Notes: a model not told the origin generated them from the sequence alone. DNA of 64,000 nucleotides from Microbacterium wangchenii (GCF_004564355.1 NZ_CP038266.1:434001-498000); one strand, 5' to 3'; numbered from the stretch's first letter, positions 1 to 8,083 are shown. Numbers and translations: made by a program.

Positions 1-1
1 C

Positions 2-247
2 AACAATCCCGGCAACGATCCGGAGCCGGTGCACGCCGTGCAGATCCGCGGGACGCTCTGGTACAGCCTGCCGCTGCTGGGCTGGGTCAACAACGTCCTG
101 AACGGCCCCAACCGCGTGATCGTCCTGGCCGTGGTGGCCGGCGGACTGTTCGTGTACGCCGCCGGCGTGTTCTTCACGTGGGTGCGCGGGCGGCGCCGCC
201 TGGCCCGGGCGGAGCGCACCGAGGAAGACCCGGCGACCGCGATGTGA
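2..247 (+). CDS. Signal peptidase I (SipW-like), C-terminal fragment
   Basis: Only the last 81 codons lie in the window; the gene begins upstream. The fragment opens with N-N-P-G-N-D-P-E-P-V, resembling the GDxNxxPDPxPV segment after the catalytic region of archaeal/Gram-positive SipW-type signal peptidases. It continues with a beta segment, one hydrophobic helix (about VIVLAVVAGGLFVYAAGVFF) and a short basic-acidic cytoplasmic tail, as expected for the C-terminal anchor of that family. Such enzymes cleave signal peptides at the membrane. The catalytic Ser/His region is outside the window, so the assignment rests on the tail alone. Confidence 0.6.
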   Translation, partial: NNPGNDPEPVHAVQIRGTLWYSLPLLGWVNNVLNGPNRVIVLAVVAGGLFVYAAGVFFTWVRGRRRLARAERTEEDPATAM

Positions 248-320
248 CCCGGCGGATCGGCGCCTGGACCCGGCACCGCCGCATCCGTCAAGCCCCCGTG
301 GCGCCGTCGGGCCCTCCGCC

Positions 321-326
321 TAACAT
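321..326 (+). promoter_or_regulatory. -10 box TAACAT, leaderless promoter of the DUF3072 gene
   Basis: TAACAT lies 7 bases before the ATG at 334 and no Shine-Dalgarno sequence is present, so transcription probably begins at the start codon. The same hexamer serves the TerC gene at 36392. Confidence 0.5.
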
Positions 327-333
327 CGAACGC

Positions 334-588
334 ATGTCCGATTCGAACGACTCCGCAACGAACGACGACCGCGAGATGCTCGGCGCGACCGGGAATCCCG
401 ACAACTCCGCCGAGAAGGACCCGTCGACCTGGGTGACCGGCGACGAACCCATGACCGCGCCGCAGCGCAGCTACCTCGACACGCTCGCCCGCGAGGCGGG
501 GGAGGAGATCCCCGCCGACATCAGCAAGGCGGAGGCCTCCGAGCAGATCGACCGCCTGCAGAACAAGACCGGTCGCGGCACGGAGTGA
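334..588 (+). CDS. DUF3072 family protein
   Basis: An 84-residue soluble acidic protein. The N-terminal 38 residues are polar and probably disordered. The C-terminal half (about residues 39-80) has DEPMTAPQRSYLDTLAREAGEEI followed by a Lys-Ala-Glu-Ala-Ser helix and an IDRLQ segment, the layout of the DUF3072 family of short two-helix proteins common in actinobacteria and some proteobacteria. The function is unknown. I chose the ATG at 334 because a TAACAT box sits 7 bases upstream (leaderless start). The stop overlaps the GTG of the next gene by 4 bases, suggesting translational coupling. Confidence 0.8.
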   Translation: MSDSNDSATNDDREMLGATGNPDNSAEKDPSTWVTGDEPMTAPQRSYLDTLAREAGEEIPADISKAEASEQIDRLQNKTGRGTE

Positions 589-1472
589 GCCCCGCGGGCG
601 CCGTCGATGCCCAGCGCATCGACGCCGGTCTGGTGCGCGAGCTGCTCGCCGAGCAGTTCCCGCACTGGGTCGGCCTGCCCGTCCGCCCCGTCGCGGCGGG
701 GGGCAACGACCACCGCATGTTCCGCCTCGGCGATGAGCTGAGCGTCCGGCTGCCCAGCACCCCCGGCTACGTGCCGCAGGTGGAGAAGGAGCAGACGTGG
801 CTGCCGCAGCTGGCCGCCGCCGTGCCCCTGCCGATCCCGCACGTCCACGGGCGGGGGCGCCCGAGCCCCCTCTTCGCGGCACCGTGGTCGGTGTACGGGT
901 GGATGCCGGGGACGCCGGCGGCGCAGGCTTCCATCGACGACCTCGAGCGGTTCGCCGCCGACCTCGCCGCCTTCCTGGTGGCCCTGCGCGCGGCCGATCC
1001 CGCGGGCGGGCCGGGGCCGGGGACGCACAGCGCCCACCGCGGCGGTCCGGTCGGGCACTGGGATCAGGAAGTCCGCGACATGCTCGACCGCGTGTCGGGT
1101 CGCGAACGGGCCCTCGCCGAAGGGATCTGGCGCGACGCCGTGGCGGCGGACGGCGAGGCCGGACCCGCGCGCTGGCTGCACGGCGACGTGGCCGCGGCGA
1201 ACCTGCTGGTGCGCGATGGGCGACTGGCGGCCGTGGTCGACTTCGGATGCGCGGCCGTGGGCGATCCCGCGTGCGACACCGTGCCGGTGTGGACCTTCGT
1301 CTCCGGCTCCGCCGCAGCGGTGTTCCGGCGCGACCTCGCCCTCGACGACGCCACGTGGGCCCGCGGGCGCGGCTGGGCCCTGTGGAAGGGCCTCATCATG
1401 CTGACCAACACCGCGCCCGGCCAGGCCGACTTCGCCCGTCGCGTCCTCTCGAACCTGTTCGCCGAAGCCTGA
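585..1472 (+). CDS. Aminoglycoside phosphotransferase (APH) family kinase
   Basis: A 295-residue protein with the APH/choline-kinase fold. The catalytic loop (Brenner motif) is LHGDVAAANLLV at about residues 198-209 and the metal-binding motif is VDFGCAAVGDPACD at about 217-230. The N-lobe has a short Gly-rich stretch (AAGGNDHRMF). Members phosphorylate aminoglycosides, macrolides or small metabolites such as homoserine and choline; the substrate cannot be read from the sequence. The GTG start overlaps the preceding stop (GTGA), so the two genes are probably cotranscribed. Being core-like and not on a mobile element, it need not be a resistance gene. Confidence 0.8.
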   Translation: MSPAGAVDAQRIDAGLVRELLAEQFPHWVGLPVRPVAAGGNDHRMFRLGDELSVRLPSTPGYVPQVEKEQTWLPQLAAAVPLPIPHVHGRGRPSPLFAAPWSVYGWMPGTPAAQASIDDLERFAADLAAFLVALRAADPAGGPGPGTHSAHRGGPVGHWDQEVRDMLDRVSGRERALAEGIWRDAVAADGEAGPARWLHGDVAAANLLVRDGRLAAVVDFGCAAVGDPACDTVPVWTFVSGSAAAVFRRDLALDDATWARGRGWALWKGLIMLTNTAPGQADFARRVLSNLFAEA

Positions 1473-1563
1473 CCCGCCGCCGCCACGGCCCCGCGTCGGC
1501 GGAATGTTGCCGTGTGTGACGGGCGGAATGGGGAGGGAGGGGGTGCGCGGCCTAGCGTGGCGG

Positions 1564-1594
1564 GGCGGCCGTGACGCACCCGGGTCACGCCGCC
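1564..1594 (+). promoter_or_regulatory. Hairpin in the metQ leader
   Basis: An inverted repeat (GGCGG-c-CGTGAC, 8-base loop, GTCACGCCGCC) gives an 11-bp stem with one bulged C. It ends about 10 bases before the purine-rich RBS of metQ. It could modulate translation or mark an operator. I could not match it to a known SAM or other riboswitch. A possible -10 (TAGCGT, 1553-1558) lies just upstream. Confidence 0.35.
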
Positions 1595-1617
1595 CTGCTC
1601 AGCGAAAGAGGACGTCC

Positions 1618-2454
1618 ATGCGCAATCCCCGCACCCTTCTCGCCGGAACCGCGGCGCTCGCGCTGCTGCTGACCGGATGCGCGTCCGCCCCATCCGGCGA
1701 CGGCGGCGAGACCGCCGAGAAGACCACGATCACCGTCGGCTTCAACCCCGGCCCGTACCTGGAGATGTTCCAGGACGGCATCGTGCCTCTCCTCGAGGAG
1801 GAGGGCTACACCGTTGAGACGGTGGAGTTCACCGACGGCATCGTCACCAACGTCGCCGTGGACACGGGTGAGATCGACGCCAACATCATGCAGCACCCCG
1901 TCTACATGGAGTTCGTCAACGCCCAGGAGGGCCTGGACAACGCCGCCCTCGTGCAGATCCCGACCCCTCGGATGGGCCTGTTCGGCGGCAAGAAGGACTC
2001 CCTCGACGACGTCGCCGAGGGTTCGACCGTGACGGTGCCCAACTCGCCGTCGAATCTCTACCGCGGGCTGCTCATCCTGCGCGAGGCCGGATGGATCGAC
2101 TTCGACGACGTCGAAGACCCCAACACTGCCGACCTGTCGATCATCACCGAAAACCCGTACGACCTGGACATCACCGACATCGAGAACGCCCAGCAGGTGC
2201 CGGCGCTGCAGGACGTGGACTACGCCACGATCCAGGGGAACTTCATCATCGCCGGCGGGCTCGACTACGACGACGCCTTGGCGGTGGAGGACCAGCCGGT
2301 GGAGTTCTCCAACGTCGTGACGGTGCGCGCCGCCGACGTCGACTCCGCCTGGGCCGAGGCGATCAAGGCCGCGTACGAGTCGCCGGAGTTCATCGAGTAC
2401 ATCACCTCCTCGCCCCAGTACGCGGGCTTCAACCTGCCCGCCTGGTTCGAATGA
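1618..2454 (+). CDS. metQ: Methionine ABC transporter, substrate-binding lipoprotein (MetQ/NlpA family)
   Basis: A 278-residue lipoprotein: basic start MRNPR, hydrophobic core and lipobox LLTG-C with the lipidated Cys at residue 21. The mature part matches the NlpA/MetQ family, with TITVGFNPGPYLEMF at the first beta strand, VDTGEIDANIMQHPVYME (the conserved D-A-x-x-x-Q-H segment) and NNP-like late segments ending in NLPAWFE. It captures D/L-methionine or a related compound for MetNI. The ATG at 1618 is preferred over upstream in-frame starts because it gives a signal peptide and follows an AAAGAGGA RBS. Its stop overlaps metN by 4 bases. Exact ligand specificity is inferred from family. Confidence 0.88.
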   Translation: MRNPRTLLAGTAALALLLTGCASAPSGDGGETAEKTTITVGFNPGPYLEMFQDGIVPLLEEEGYTVETVEFTDGIVTNVAVDTGEIDANIMQHPVYMEFVNAQEGLDNAALVQIPTPRMGLFGGKKDSLDDVAEGSTVTVPNSPSNLYRGLLILREAGWIDFDDVEDPNTADLSIITENPYDLDITDIENAQQVPALQDVDYATIQGNFIIAGGLDYDDALAVEDQPVEFSNVVTVRAADVDSAWAEAIKAAYESPEFIEYITSSPQYAGFNLPAWFE

Positions 2455-3482
2455 GCGGCGCCGGATCGGGGACGATCGTCTTCGACGACGTCTCCAAGAC
2501 CTTCCCCGGGAGGGCCGCCGACACGGCGGCCCTCCGCGGCGTCTCCCTCGAAGTGGCCGAGGGCACCGTGTTCGGGGTCATCGGCTACAGCGGGGCCGGC
2601 AAGTCCACCCTCATCCGCATGGTCAACGGCCTCGAGCAGCCCACCACCGGCCGCGTCGTCGTCGACGGCGTCGACATCGGTGCGCTCCGCGGGCAGGGCC
2701 TGCGCGACGCGCAGAAGCACACCGGCATGATCTTCCAGCAGTTCAACCTCCTGGAGACCGTCCGGGTGCGCGACAACGTCGCGCTGCCGCTGCGACTGGA
2801 CGGCGTGGGCAAGGCGCGGGCGCGGGCCCGCGCCGAGGAGGTGCTGGATTTCGTCGGGCTCGGCGACAAGGCCGACAGCTTCGCCGGTGAGCTCTCCGGC
2901 GGGCAGAAGCAGCGCGTCGGGATCGCCCGCGCACTCGTGCGCAACCCGCGCATCCTGCTCTCGGATGAGGCCACCAGCGCCCTGGACCCCACCACGACGG
3001 TGCAGATCATCGACCTCCTGCGCGACATCAACCGCGAATACGGCACCACGATCCTCGTCGTGACCCACGAGATGGACGTCATCAAAGACCTCGCCCACGA
3101 AGTGGCGGTCATGGCCGAGGGCCGCGTGGTGGAACGCGGCAGCGTGCTCGAGACGTTCCTGCATCCGCGCGCCGGCATCACGCGCGACTTCGTCTCCACC
3201 GTCGTGCCGCAGGGGCTGCCGCGCCGGGTCGTGGACCACCTCGGCAGCGAGGGCCTGTGGCGCCTGCTGCTGCTGGACGAGGAGGTGACGCAGCCGCTCG
3301 TGTCCGACCTCATCCGCGACCTGGACGTCTCGGTCAACATGCTCCACGCCGACATGACGGAGATCCAGGAGCACACCGTCGGGCAGATGATCCTCAAGGT
3401 CACCGGCGACCCGGCGCGCGTCGCGGCGGCGCGGGCCTACCTGTCCGAGCGCGTCGTCGACCTGAAGGACGTGATCGCGTGA
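2451..3482 (+). CDS. metN: Methionine ABC transporter, ATP-binding protein MetN
   Basis: A 343-residue ABC ATPase. Walker A is GYSGAGKST (about residues 45-53), the Q-loop MIFQQFNLL, signature LSGGQKQR, Walker B ILLSDEATSALDP and switch His in VVTHEMD. The C-terminal 80-90 residues form a NIL domain (about 265-340), which in MetN binds methionine and gives trans-inhibition of uptake, so feedback control is likely. The start is the ATG of the ATGA overlap with metQ; the open frame extends farther upstream but only inside metQ. The stop overlaps metI by 4 bases, making one operon. Confidence 0.93.
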   Translation: MSGAGSGTIVFDDVSKTFPGRAADTAALRGVSLEVAEGTVFGVIGYSGAGKSTLIRMVNGLEQPTTGRVVVDGVDIGALRGQGLRDAQKHTGMIFQQFNLLETVRVRDNVALPLRLDGVGKARARARAEEVLDFVGLGDKADSFAGELSGGQKQRVGIARALVRNPRILLSDEATSALDPTTTVQIIDLLRDINREYGTTILVVTHEMDVIKDLAHEVAVMAEGRVVERGSVLETFLHPRAGITRDFVSTVVPQGLPRRVVDHLGSEGLWRLLLLDEEVTQPLVSDLIRDLDVSVNMLHADMTEIQEHTVGQMILKVTGDPARVAAARAYLSERVVDLKDVIA

Positions 3483-4147
3483 ACGGCGACCGCTGGACCC
3501 TCATCACCCCCGACATCTACCTCACCGCGCTCGCCGAGACGCTGCAGATGCTCGGCGTCGCGCTCGTGCTCGGGTCGATCCTCGGGATCGCGATCGGCAC
3601 GGCACTCGCCCTCACCCGACCCGGCGGCGTGCTGCCGAACCGGGCCGTGAACCTCGTCCTGGGGATCGTGGTGAACATCGTCCGCTCGCTGCCGTTCATC
3701 ATCCTGCTCGTGGCGATCCTCCCCTTCACCCGCTTCCTCGTGGGAACGAGCATCGGCGTGTGGGCGGCGATCGTGCCGCTGACGGTCATGATCGCGCCCT
3801 ACATCGGCCGGCTCGTGGAGAACTCGCTGCTGGAGGTTCCCCGCGGGGTCATCGAGGCCGCGCGGGCGATGGGCGCCTCGCCGTTCCAGATCTTCTGGCG
3901 CTTCCTGCTGCCCGAGGCCCGCGGGTCCCTGATCCTCGCCGTCACGATCGCGACGGTGGGACTCATCGACGCCACCGCGATGGCCGGCACGGTGGGCGCC
4001 GGCGGCATCGGCGACCTGGCGCTGTCGTACGGCTACCAGCGCTACGACGGGTTCGCGATGGTCGTCACCGTCATCACGCTGATCGTGCTGGTGCAGGGCA
4101 TCCAGATGATCGGGTCCTCGATCGCCCGGCGATTCCGGCGGCGCTGA
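3479..4147 (+). CDS. metI: Methionine ABC transporter, permease MetI
   Basis: A 222-residue integral membrane permease with five predicted helices. The EAA loop, which contacts MetN, reads about EAARAMGASPFQIFWRFLLPEA. RSLPFIILLVAILPFTR is typical of MetI. The length matches the family (about 215-225). The GTG start overlaps the metN stop (GTGA). It forms the membrane channel of the importer with MetN and MetQ. Confidence 0.92.
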   Translation: MNGDRWTLITPDIYLTALAETLQMLGVALVLGSILGIAIGTALALTRPGGVLPNRAVNLVLGIVVNIVRSLPFIILLVAILPFTRFLVGTSIGVWAAIVPLTVMIAPYIGRLVENSLLEVPRGVIEAARAMGASPFQIFWRFLLPEARGSLILAVTIATVGLIDATAMAGTVGAGGIGDLALSYGYQRYDGFAMVVTVITLIVLVQGIQMIGSSIARRFRRR

Positions 4148-4149
4148 CG

Positions 4150-5328
4150 ATGACCGAGTTCCGCGCCGCCGCCCGCGTCCAGGCCCTGCCGCCGAACTTC
4201 TGGGGTGGGATGGACCGCGAGATCGCGCGGTTGGCCGCGCTCCCCGGTCCCGAGATGATCGACGTCTCCAAGGGCAATCCGGACCTCCCCACGCCCGAGC
4301 ACATCGTCGCGGCGATGCAGCGGGAGGTCGCCGACCCCGTCAACCACCGGTACCCCGCGTACGCGGGGCGCCCGGCGCTGCGCCGCGCGATCGCGCAGCG
4401 GTACCGCGACGATCACGGCGTCCACATCGACCCGGAGGCCGAGGTCGTGGTCTCGCACGGGTCGCATGAGGCGCTCCTGGCCGCCGTCATGGCCCTCGCC
4501 GATCCCGGCACGAACGTCGTTCTGCCCGACCCGGGGTACCCGCTCTACACCTCGGCGACGGGACTGGCCGGCGCTCGCACCGTGCCGCTGCCCCTTCCGC
4601 AGCCGCACTACCAGCCCGACTTCGACGCACTCGCGGGCGTCGCATCCGCCTCGGTGCTGCTGCTGAACTACCCGAACAACCCCACCGGCGCCCTCGCCAC
4701 GCCCGCGACGTTCGAGGCCGCTGCCGCGTTCGCGCGGCGCACGGGGGCGGCGTTCATCCACGACTTCGCCTATTCCGCCTTGGGCTTCGACGGACGCCGT
4801 CCGCTGTCGGCGCTCGCCGTGGACCGCGGCCGCGACGTCACGGTGGAGGTCCAGACGCTGTCCAAGACGTACAGCATGGCCGGATGGCGCGTGGGGTTCG
4901 CCGCCGGGAACGCCTCCCTCATCGCGGCCATGGGCCGCTATCAGGCGCACGCCTTCAGCACGCTGTTCGGAGCGGCGCAGGAGGCCGCCGCGACGGCCCT
5001 GTCGGGCGATCAGACCGCCGCCGCGGAACTCGTGGCGATGTATCAGCGCCGGCGCGACGTCGTGGTCGCAGGACTGCGGCGCATCGGATGGGACGTGGCG
5101 ACGCCGGACGGCTCGTTCTTCGTGTGGGTGCGGGTCCCCGGCGGCGGTGACGCCGTCGAGTTCGCCCGCCGGCTGCGGGAGGAGCAGCGCGTGGCCGTCG
5201 CGCCCGGCGACGGCTTCGGCGACCGCGGGCGGGGATTCATCCGGCTGGGCCTCGTGCGCGAGGAGGCGACGCTGGGTGAGCTCGTCGAGCGGCTGAACGC
5301 GTTCGCGTCAGGCCAGGGCGTCGCGTAG
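4150..5328 (+). CDS. PLP-dependent aminotransferase, class I/II
   Basis: A 392-residue fold-type I aminotransferase. Visible landmarks are SKGNPDLPTP near residue 40, SHGSHEAL, PDPGYPLY, NYPNNPTG (Asn contacting substrate and PLP), IHDFAYSALGF (Asp to the pyridine N) and SKTYSMAGWRVGF with the Schiff-base Lys in SK-T. The closest remembered relatives are PatA/YugH-type and methionine-transaminase-like enzymes. The gene begins 2 bases after metI, so it is probably cotranscribed with the methionine importer, which makes a sulfur amino acid or its keto acid a reasonable substrate (inference). It overlaps the convergent DUF72 gene by 21 bases. Confidence 0.85.
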   Translation: MTEFRAAARVQALPPNFWGGMDREIARLAALPGPEMIDVSKGNPDLPTPEHIVAAMQREVADPVNHRYPAYAGRPALRRAIAQRYRDDHGVHIDPEAEVVVSHGSHEALLAAVMALADPGTNVVLPDPGYPLYTSATGLAGARTVPLPLPQPHYQPDFDALAGVASASVLLLNYPNNPTGALATPATFEAAAAFARRTGAAFIHDFAYSALGFDGRRPLSALAVDRGRDVTVEVQTLSKTYSMAGWRVGFAAGNASLIAAMGRYQAHAFSTLFGAAQEAAATALSGDQTAAAELVAMYQRRRDVVVAGLRRIGWDVATPDGSFFVWVRVPGGGDAVEFARRLREEQRVAVAPGDGFGDRGRGFIRLGLVREEATLGELVERLNAFASGQGVA

Positions 5329-6033
5329 CGCCCACGCGTCGCGCACCGCGTTGCCGCCGAGATCGTTGTTGAAGTAGGCGTACACGTCGCGCCCCTGCGC
5401 GAGCCACTCGCGGATGCGGTCGGCCCACCACGCGATCGCCTCGCGGCCGTACGAGCCGTTGTACAGCGTGTCGTCGGGCCCGTGCAGGCGCACGTACACG
5501 AAGGAGGTGGTGGCGCGCAGCACGCACGGCAGCCCCGCACCGCTCATGACGCAGTAGGCGGCACCGTACTGCTCGAGGATCTGGAAGACCGCCTCATCCA
5601 CCCACGACGGATGCCGCAGCTCCATGACGGGACGCGAGTCCGGCGGGAGCCCCTCGAGGAAGGACGTGAGCCGGGCGTCGTCGCGCTCGGCGCCCGGCGG
5701 CAGCTGCGCCAGGAACGGGCCGCGCGTGCCGCCCAGCGCCGCCAGGCCCGCCGCGATCCGCTCCTGCCACTCGGGGGTGAGCTGGAGGCTGCGGGCGTGC
5801 GTGACCCCGCGCGGCGCCTTCACGGCGAGCTCGAACCCGGGCGGCAGTCGTTCGCGCCACGCCACGAACCGCTCCGGCCGCGGCCACCGGTAGAAGCTCG
5901 TGTTCAGCTCCACCGTGTCGAACTCCCGGACGTACCGCGCGAGCTGGTCGCGTGTGCCCGGCTCGTACAGCACGCCGCGCCAGTGCGGGTAGCTCCACCC
6001 GGAGGTGCCGATCCAAGCCCGCGGTTCGCCCAT
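5308..6033 (-). CDS. DUF72 family protein (YecE-like)
   Basis: A 241-residue soluble protein of the DUF72/YecE TIM-barrel family. Hallmarks are WIGTSGWSYPHWRGVLYEPGTR at the N terminus, FDTVELNTSFYRWP, FELAVKAPRGVTH, FLAQLPP and the C-terminal VYAYFNNDLGGNAVRDA. The biochemical role is unproven; family members have been linked to nucleic-acid or iron-sulfur repair contexts. The start at MGEPRAW is chosen because a GGAAGGAG RBS precedes it. The 3' end overlaps the aminotransferase gene on the other strand. Confidence 0.85.
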   Translation of the reverse strand: MGEPRAWIGTSGWSYPHWRGVLYEPGTRDQLARYVREFDTVELNTSFYRWPRPERFVAWRERLPPGFELAVKAPRGVTHARSLQLTPEWQERIAAGLAALGGTRGPFLAQLPPGAERDDARLTSFLEGLPPDSRPVMELRHPSWVDEAVFQILEQYGAAYCVMSGAGLPCVLRATTSFVYVRLHGPDDTLYNGSYGREAIAWWADRIREWLAQGRDVYAYFNNDLGGNAVRDAWALRDALA

Positions 6034-6108
6034 GCCGCTCCTTCCCGCATCGACCCTCGCCGATCGCATCGGCGGGTCGCAGCGGGTTGACCCGGCGGCG
6101 GGGCGGCG

Positions 6109-6609
6109 CTATCGGCGCGGCAGCGACTGCGTGGCAGCGGTCAGGGCGGTGGCCTCGGCGAGGTAGCGCTGCTCGGCACGGTGCAATTCGTCGAGGAACT
6201 CCACCACGATCCGCCGCTCCTGAGCGCCCAGCCCGGCGGCCGCGGACGACACGGCCACGCTCCGTACCGCCAGGAGCCGCCGCGCGGGGGAGCCCGGAGG
6301 CACCGTCGCGCGGATGAGGACGCTCCGCCGGTCCTGCGGATGCGGCTGGCGCTCCACCCACCCCGCGTTCACGAGACGGTCGATGAGGGCGGTCGTCGCG
6401 GCGGAGGAGATCCCGAGGAGGTCGGACAGGCTGCGGGGCGTCGTCGTGGTGGTCCCGCTGGATTCCAGGTCGAGCAGGTGCCGCAGCACGGCGGCGTCGT
6501 TGGGTCCGATGCCGAGGGCCTGGAGGATGGCACGGTCGACGGACTTCTCGACGCTGACCAGATCGTCCAGCGCCTTCACGACGTTTCCCGCCGACGCGGT
6601 GTGCCTCAC
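6109..6609 (-). CDS. MarR family transcriptional regulator
   Basis: A 166-residue winged-helix regulator. The DNA-binding part reads LSDLLGISSAATTALIDRLVNAGWVERQPHPQDRRSVLI, with the wing motif DRRS. Flanking helices form the dimer interface. I prefer the GTG at 6609 because GGGGAGGG lies about 6 bases upstream. An in-frame ATG at 6627 would add six residues but has no RBS. An ATTCA-GCT-TGAAT inverted repeat sits just upstream, a likely autoregulatory operator. It is divergent from a second MarR gene with a very similar recognition region, so the two are paralogues. The ligand is unknown. Confidence 0.8.
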   Translation of the reverse strand: MRHTASAGNVVKALDDLVSVEKSVDRAILQALGIGPNDAAVLRHLLDLESSGTTTTTPRSLSDLLGISSAATTALIDRLVNAGWVERQPHPQDRRSVLIRATVPPGSPARRLLAVRSVAVSSAAAGLGAQERRIVVEFLDELHRAEQRYLAEATALTAATQSLPRR

Positions 6610-6625
6610 AACATCCCTCCCCGCC

Positions 6626-6638
6626 ATTCAGCTTGAAT
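6626..6638. promoter_or_regulatory. Candidate MarR operator (ATTCA-N3-TGAAT)
   Basis: A 5-3-5 inverted repeat lies in the divergent region between two MarR genes, immediately upstream of the RBS of the minus-strand gene. The position fits autoregulation. Which of the two paralogues binds is unknown. Confidence 0.45.
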
Positions 6639-6760
6639 AGCGAGATACTTCCGGTCGGAGCAAGTAGCCTGACAACCCTTCGATGGTACCCCCGCGTGGG
6701 CGGAGACGGTCTGCAGACTCCCCGCGAGGGGTGGACGACACGCACCGGTGCTGGCATAGG

Positions 6761-7318
6761 ATGCCGGACGTGGGTGAAACGCGGGCCGAGTCGTCGCGCT
6801 ATTGGTACGGCGCGTCCGAGGAGGAACGCCGATCGCGAGCGGTCGAGGTGCTGCAGGCCTTCCGCGTGTACCGCGCGGCGGAGATCGCGATGCGCCGGCG
6901 CACGCGTGAGTCGATGTCGATGGGCGAGAACGAGCTGCTCGTCCTCCGCTACCTCCTCAAGGCCTCCGGAGAGGGCCGGTCGGTCTCCCCGAGCGAGCTG
7001 ACACGCTACCTCGGCGTATCCACGGCGTCCACGACCGCGATCATCGACCGCCTGGAGAAGTCCGGTCACGTCACCCGCGTGCCGCACCCCTCTGATCGGC
7101 GCAGCATCCTCGTGGTGGCCACCGCCGAATCCGACGCCGAGGTCCGGGCGACGCTCGGGAAGATGCACGAGCGCATGATGTCCGCCGTCATCGACATGAC
7201 CCCCGAGGAGAGCGCGATCGTCGTGGCGTGCCTCGCGCGGCTCCAGGAAGCGGTCGACCAGGTCGATCCGCACGGCGCGGACGAGGAACCGGCCGGGCCG
7301 CTGCCGACCGCGATCTGA
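6761..7318 (+). CDS. MarR family transcriptional regulator
   Basis: A 185-residue MarR-type protein. The winged helix contains LTRYLGVSTASTTAIIDRLEKSGHVTRVPHPSDRRSILVV, strongly similar to the divergent neighbour (TAIIDRL/TALIDRL, DRRSIL/DRRSVL), so the pair arose by duplication. The C-terminal tail is acidic and proline-rich. The ATG at 6761 has no RBS. A TAGGAT box (6757-6762) overlaps it and lies 7 bases before an in-frame GTG at 6770, so the true start may be that leaderless GTG, 3 codons shorter. Target and ligand are unknown. Confidence 0.78.
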   Translation: MPDVGETRAESSRYWYGASEEERRSRAVEVLQAFRVYRAAEIAMRRRTRESMSMGENELLVLRYLLKASGEGRSVSPSELTRYLGVSTASTTAIIDRLEKSGHVTRVPHPSDRRSILVVATAESDAEVRATLGKMHERMMSAVIDMTPEESAIVVACLARLQEAVDQVDPHGADEEPAGPLPTAI

Positions 7319-7402
7319 CCCGCGCAGGGCGATCGCTAGGCAGGTTGGATACCAGTTCGCGGAGCATTCGCGTTTGCCGAATCGGCGTGAAACGATGAGC
7401 GC

Positions 7403-7654
7403 ATGGACGACAAGGCGGTAGACGCTGGGCAGTCGGCGATCCCGCCCGAAGGGTCTGTTCTGCAGATCGAGGGCGTAGCCGTGACGTCCTTCACGGAGGT
7501 CGTTCAGCGCCTGCGCACCGACTACCCCGCCGTCGCCGCCGCGCGCATCGAGACCATCCTGCTGCGCGAGTGGGACGCGTTCACCGCGGGTCGTCCGCTC
7601 GTGGTTCCCACCGCCGTGGAGGCAGGGGTCCGGGAGATCCTCGACCAGCTCTGA
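7403..7654 (+). CDS. Small protein with three-helix-bundle dimerization-like domain
   Basis: An 83-residue soluble acidic protein with no membrane segment. Residues 31-80 read as three short helices (VVQRLRTDYPAVAAARIETI, then a Trp-Asp-Ala-Phe turn, then VEAGVREIL). This resembles the small actinobacterial domain described as a three-helix bundle dimerization domain (recalled, not searched). No RBS is obvious before the ATG. The function is unknown. Its stop lies only 3 bases from the stop of the convergent gene. Confidence 0.6.
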   Translation: MDDKAVDAGQSAIPPEGSVLQIEGVAVTSFTEVVQRLRTDYPAVAAARIETILLREWDAFTAGRPLVVPTAVEAGVREILDQL

Positions 7655-7657
7655 CGT

Positions 7658-7972
7658 CTACGCTGAGGGCGACTCGGGGGGCTCCGCCACGAGCATCAGA
7701 CCGCCGGAGGAATTGGCGGAGTTGGCCAGTTCCTCCATCCAGGCGCGGCTGAGCATCGCCGGCTCCGGGTCGTCGAAGACGAAGCGCAACGGGATGGACG
7801 GGTGCAGCCACACGGTGCTGCGTCCCGGTTCCTGCCCGTCGCCGTGCGTCCAGGACAGCGTGAAGCTCTCCCCGCGTCGCAGCTTCGTCGCGATGACCAC
7901 CTTGAGGTGAGCCAGTGCGCGATCCTCGATCTCGATCGGGGTGGCGGTGTCGCCGTAGAAGATCGTTCCCAC
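7658..7972 (-). CDS. DUF7882-type small protein, copy A (hypothetical)
   Basis: A 104-residue protein from a family abundant in Microbacteriaceae and often mislabelled ATP-dependent DNA ligase. The shared core is IEDRALAHLKVVIATKLRRGESF, then RSTVWLHPSIPLRFVFDDPEP, then EELANSANSSGGLMLV. No nucleotidyltransferase motif (KxDG) is present, so the ligase name is not supported. The start is the GTG at 7972: TATCGT lies 6 bases upstream without an RBS, so it is leaderless. It is about 80% identical by eye to copy C (8432-8761) over the core and less similar to copy B. Confidence 0.75.
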   Translation of the reverse strand: MGTIFYGDTATPIEIEDRALAHLKVVIATKLRRGESFTLSWTHGDGQEPGRSTVWLHPSIPLRFVFDDPEPAMLSRAWMEELANSANSSGGLMLVAEPPESPSA

Positions 7973-7978
7973 CCCACC

Positions 7979-7984
7979 ACGATA
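7979..7984 (-). promoter_or_regulatory. -10 box TATCGT, leaderless promoter of copy A
   Basis: TATCGT on the minus strand lies 6 bases before the GTG start at 7972. Confidence 0.45.
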
Positions 7985-8077
7985 CGACTCCACGCACGCG
8001 CGAGGCCGGGCTTGCACTCCGGGCTCCGTCTGCATAACGACGGCGGGTGTGCGTCTGTCGTCCCGGCCCCGGGCGGC

Positions 8078-8083
8078 TAGGCT
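8078..8083 (+). promoter_or_regulatory. -10 box TAGGCT, leaderless promoter of copy B
   Basis: TAGGCT lies 6 bases before the ATG at 8090; there is no Shine-Dalgarno sequence. Confidence 0.5.

Noticed and set aside
585-1472. Calling the APH-family protein an aminoglycoside resistance gene
   Set aside because: The fold is shared with many metabolic kinases and the sequence does not reveal the substrate; context is housekeeping rather than mobile.
1473-1617. SAM riboswitch upstream of metQ
   Set aside because: Only a single bulged hairpin is visible; no multi-helix junction or conserved SAM-binding elements could be recognised by eye.
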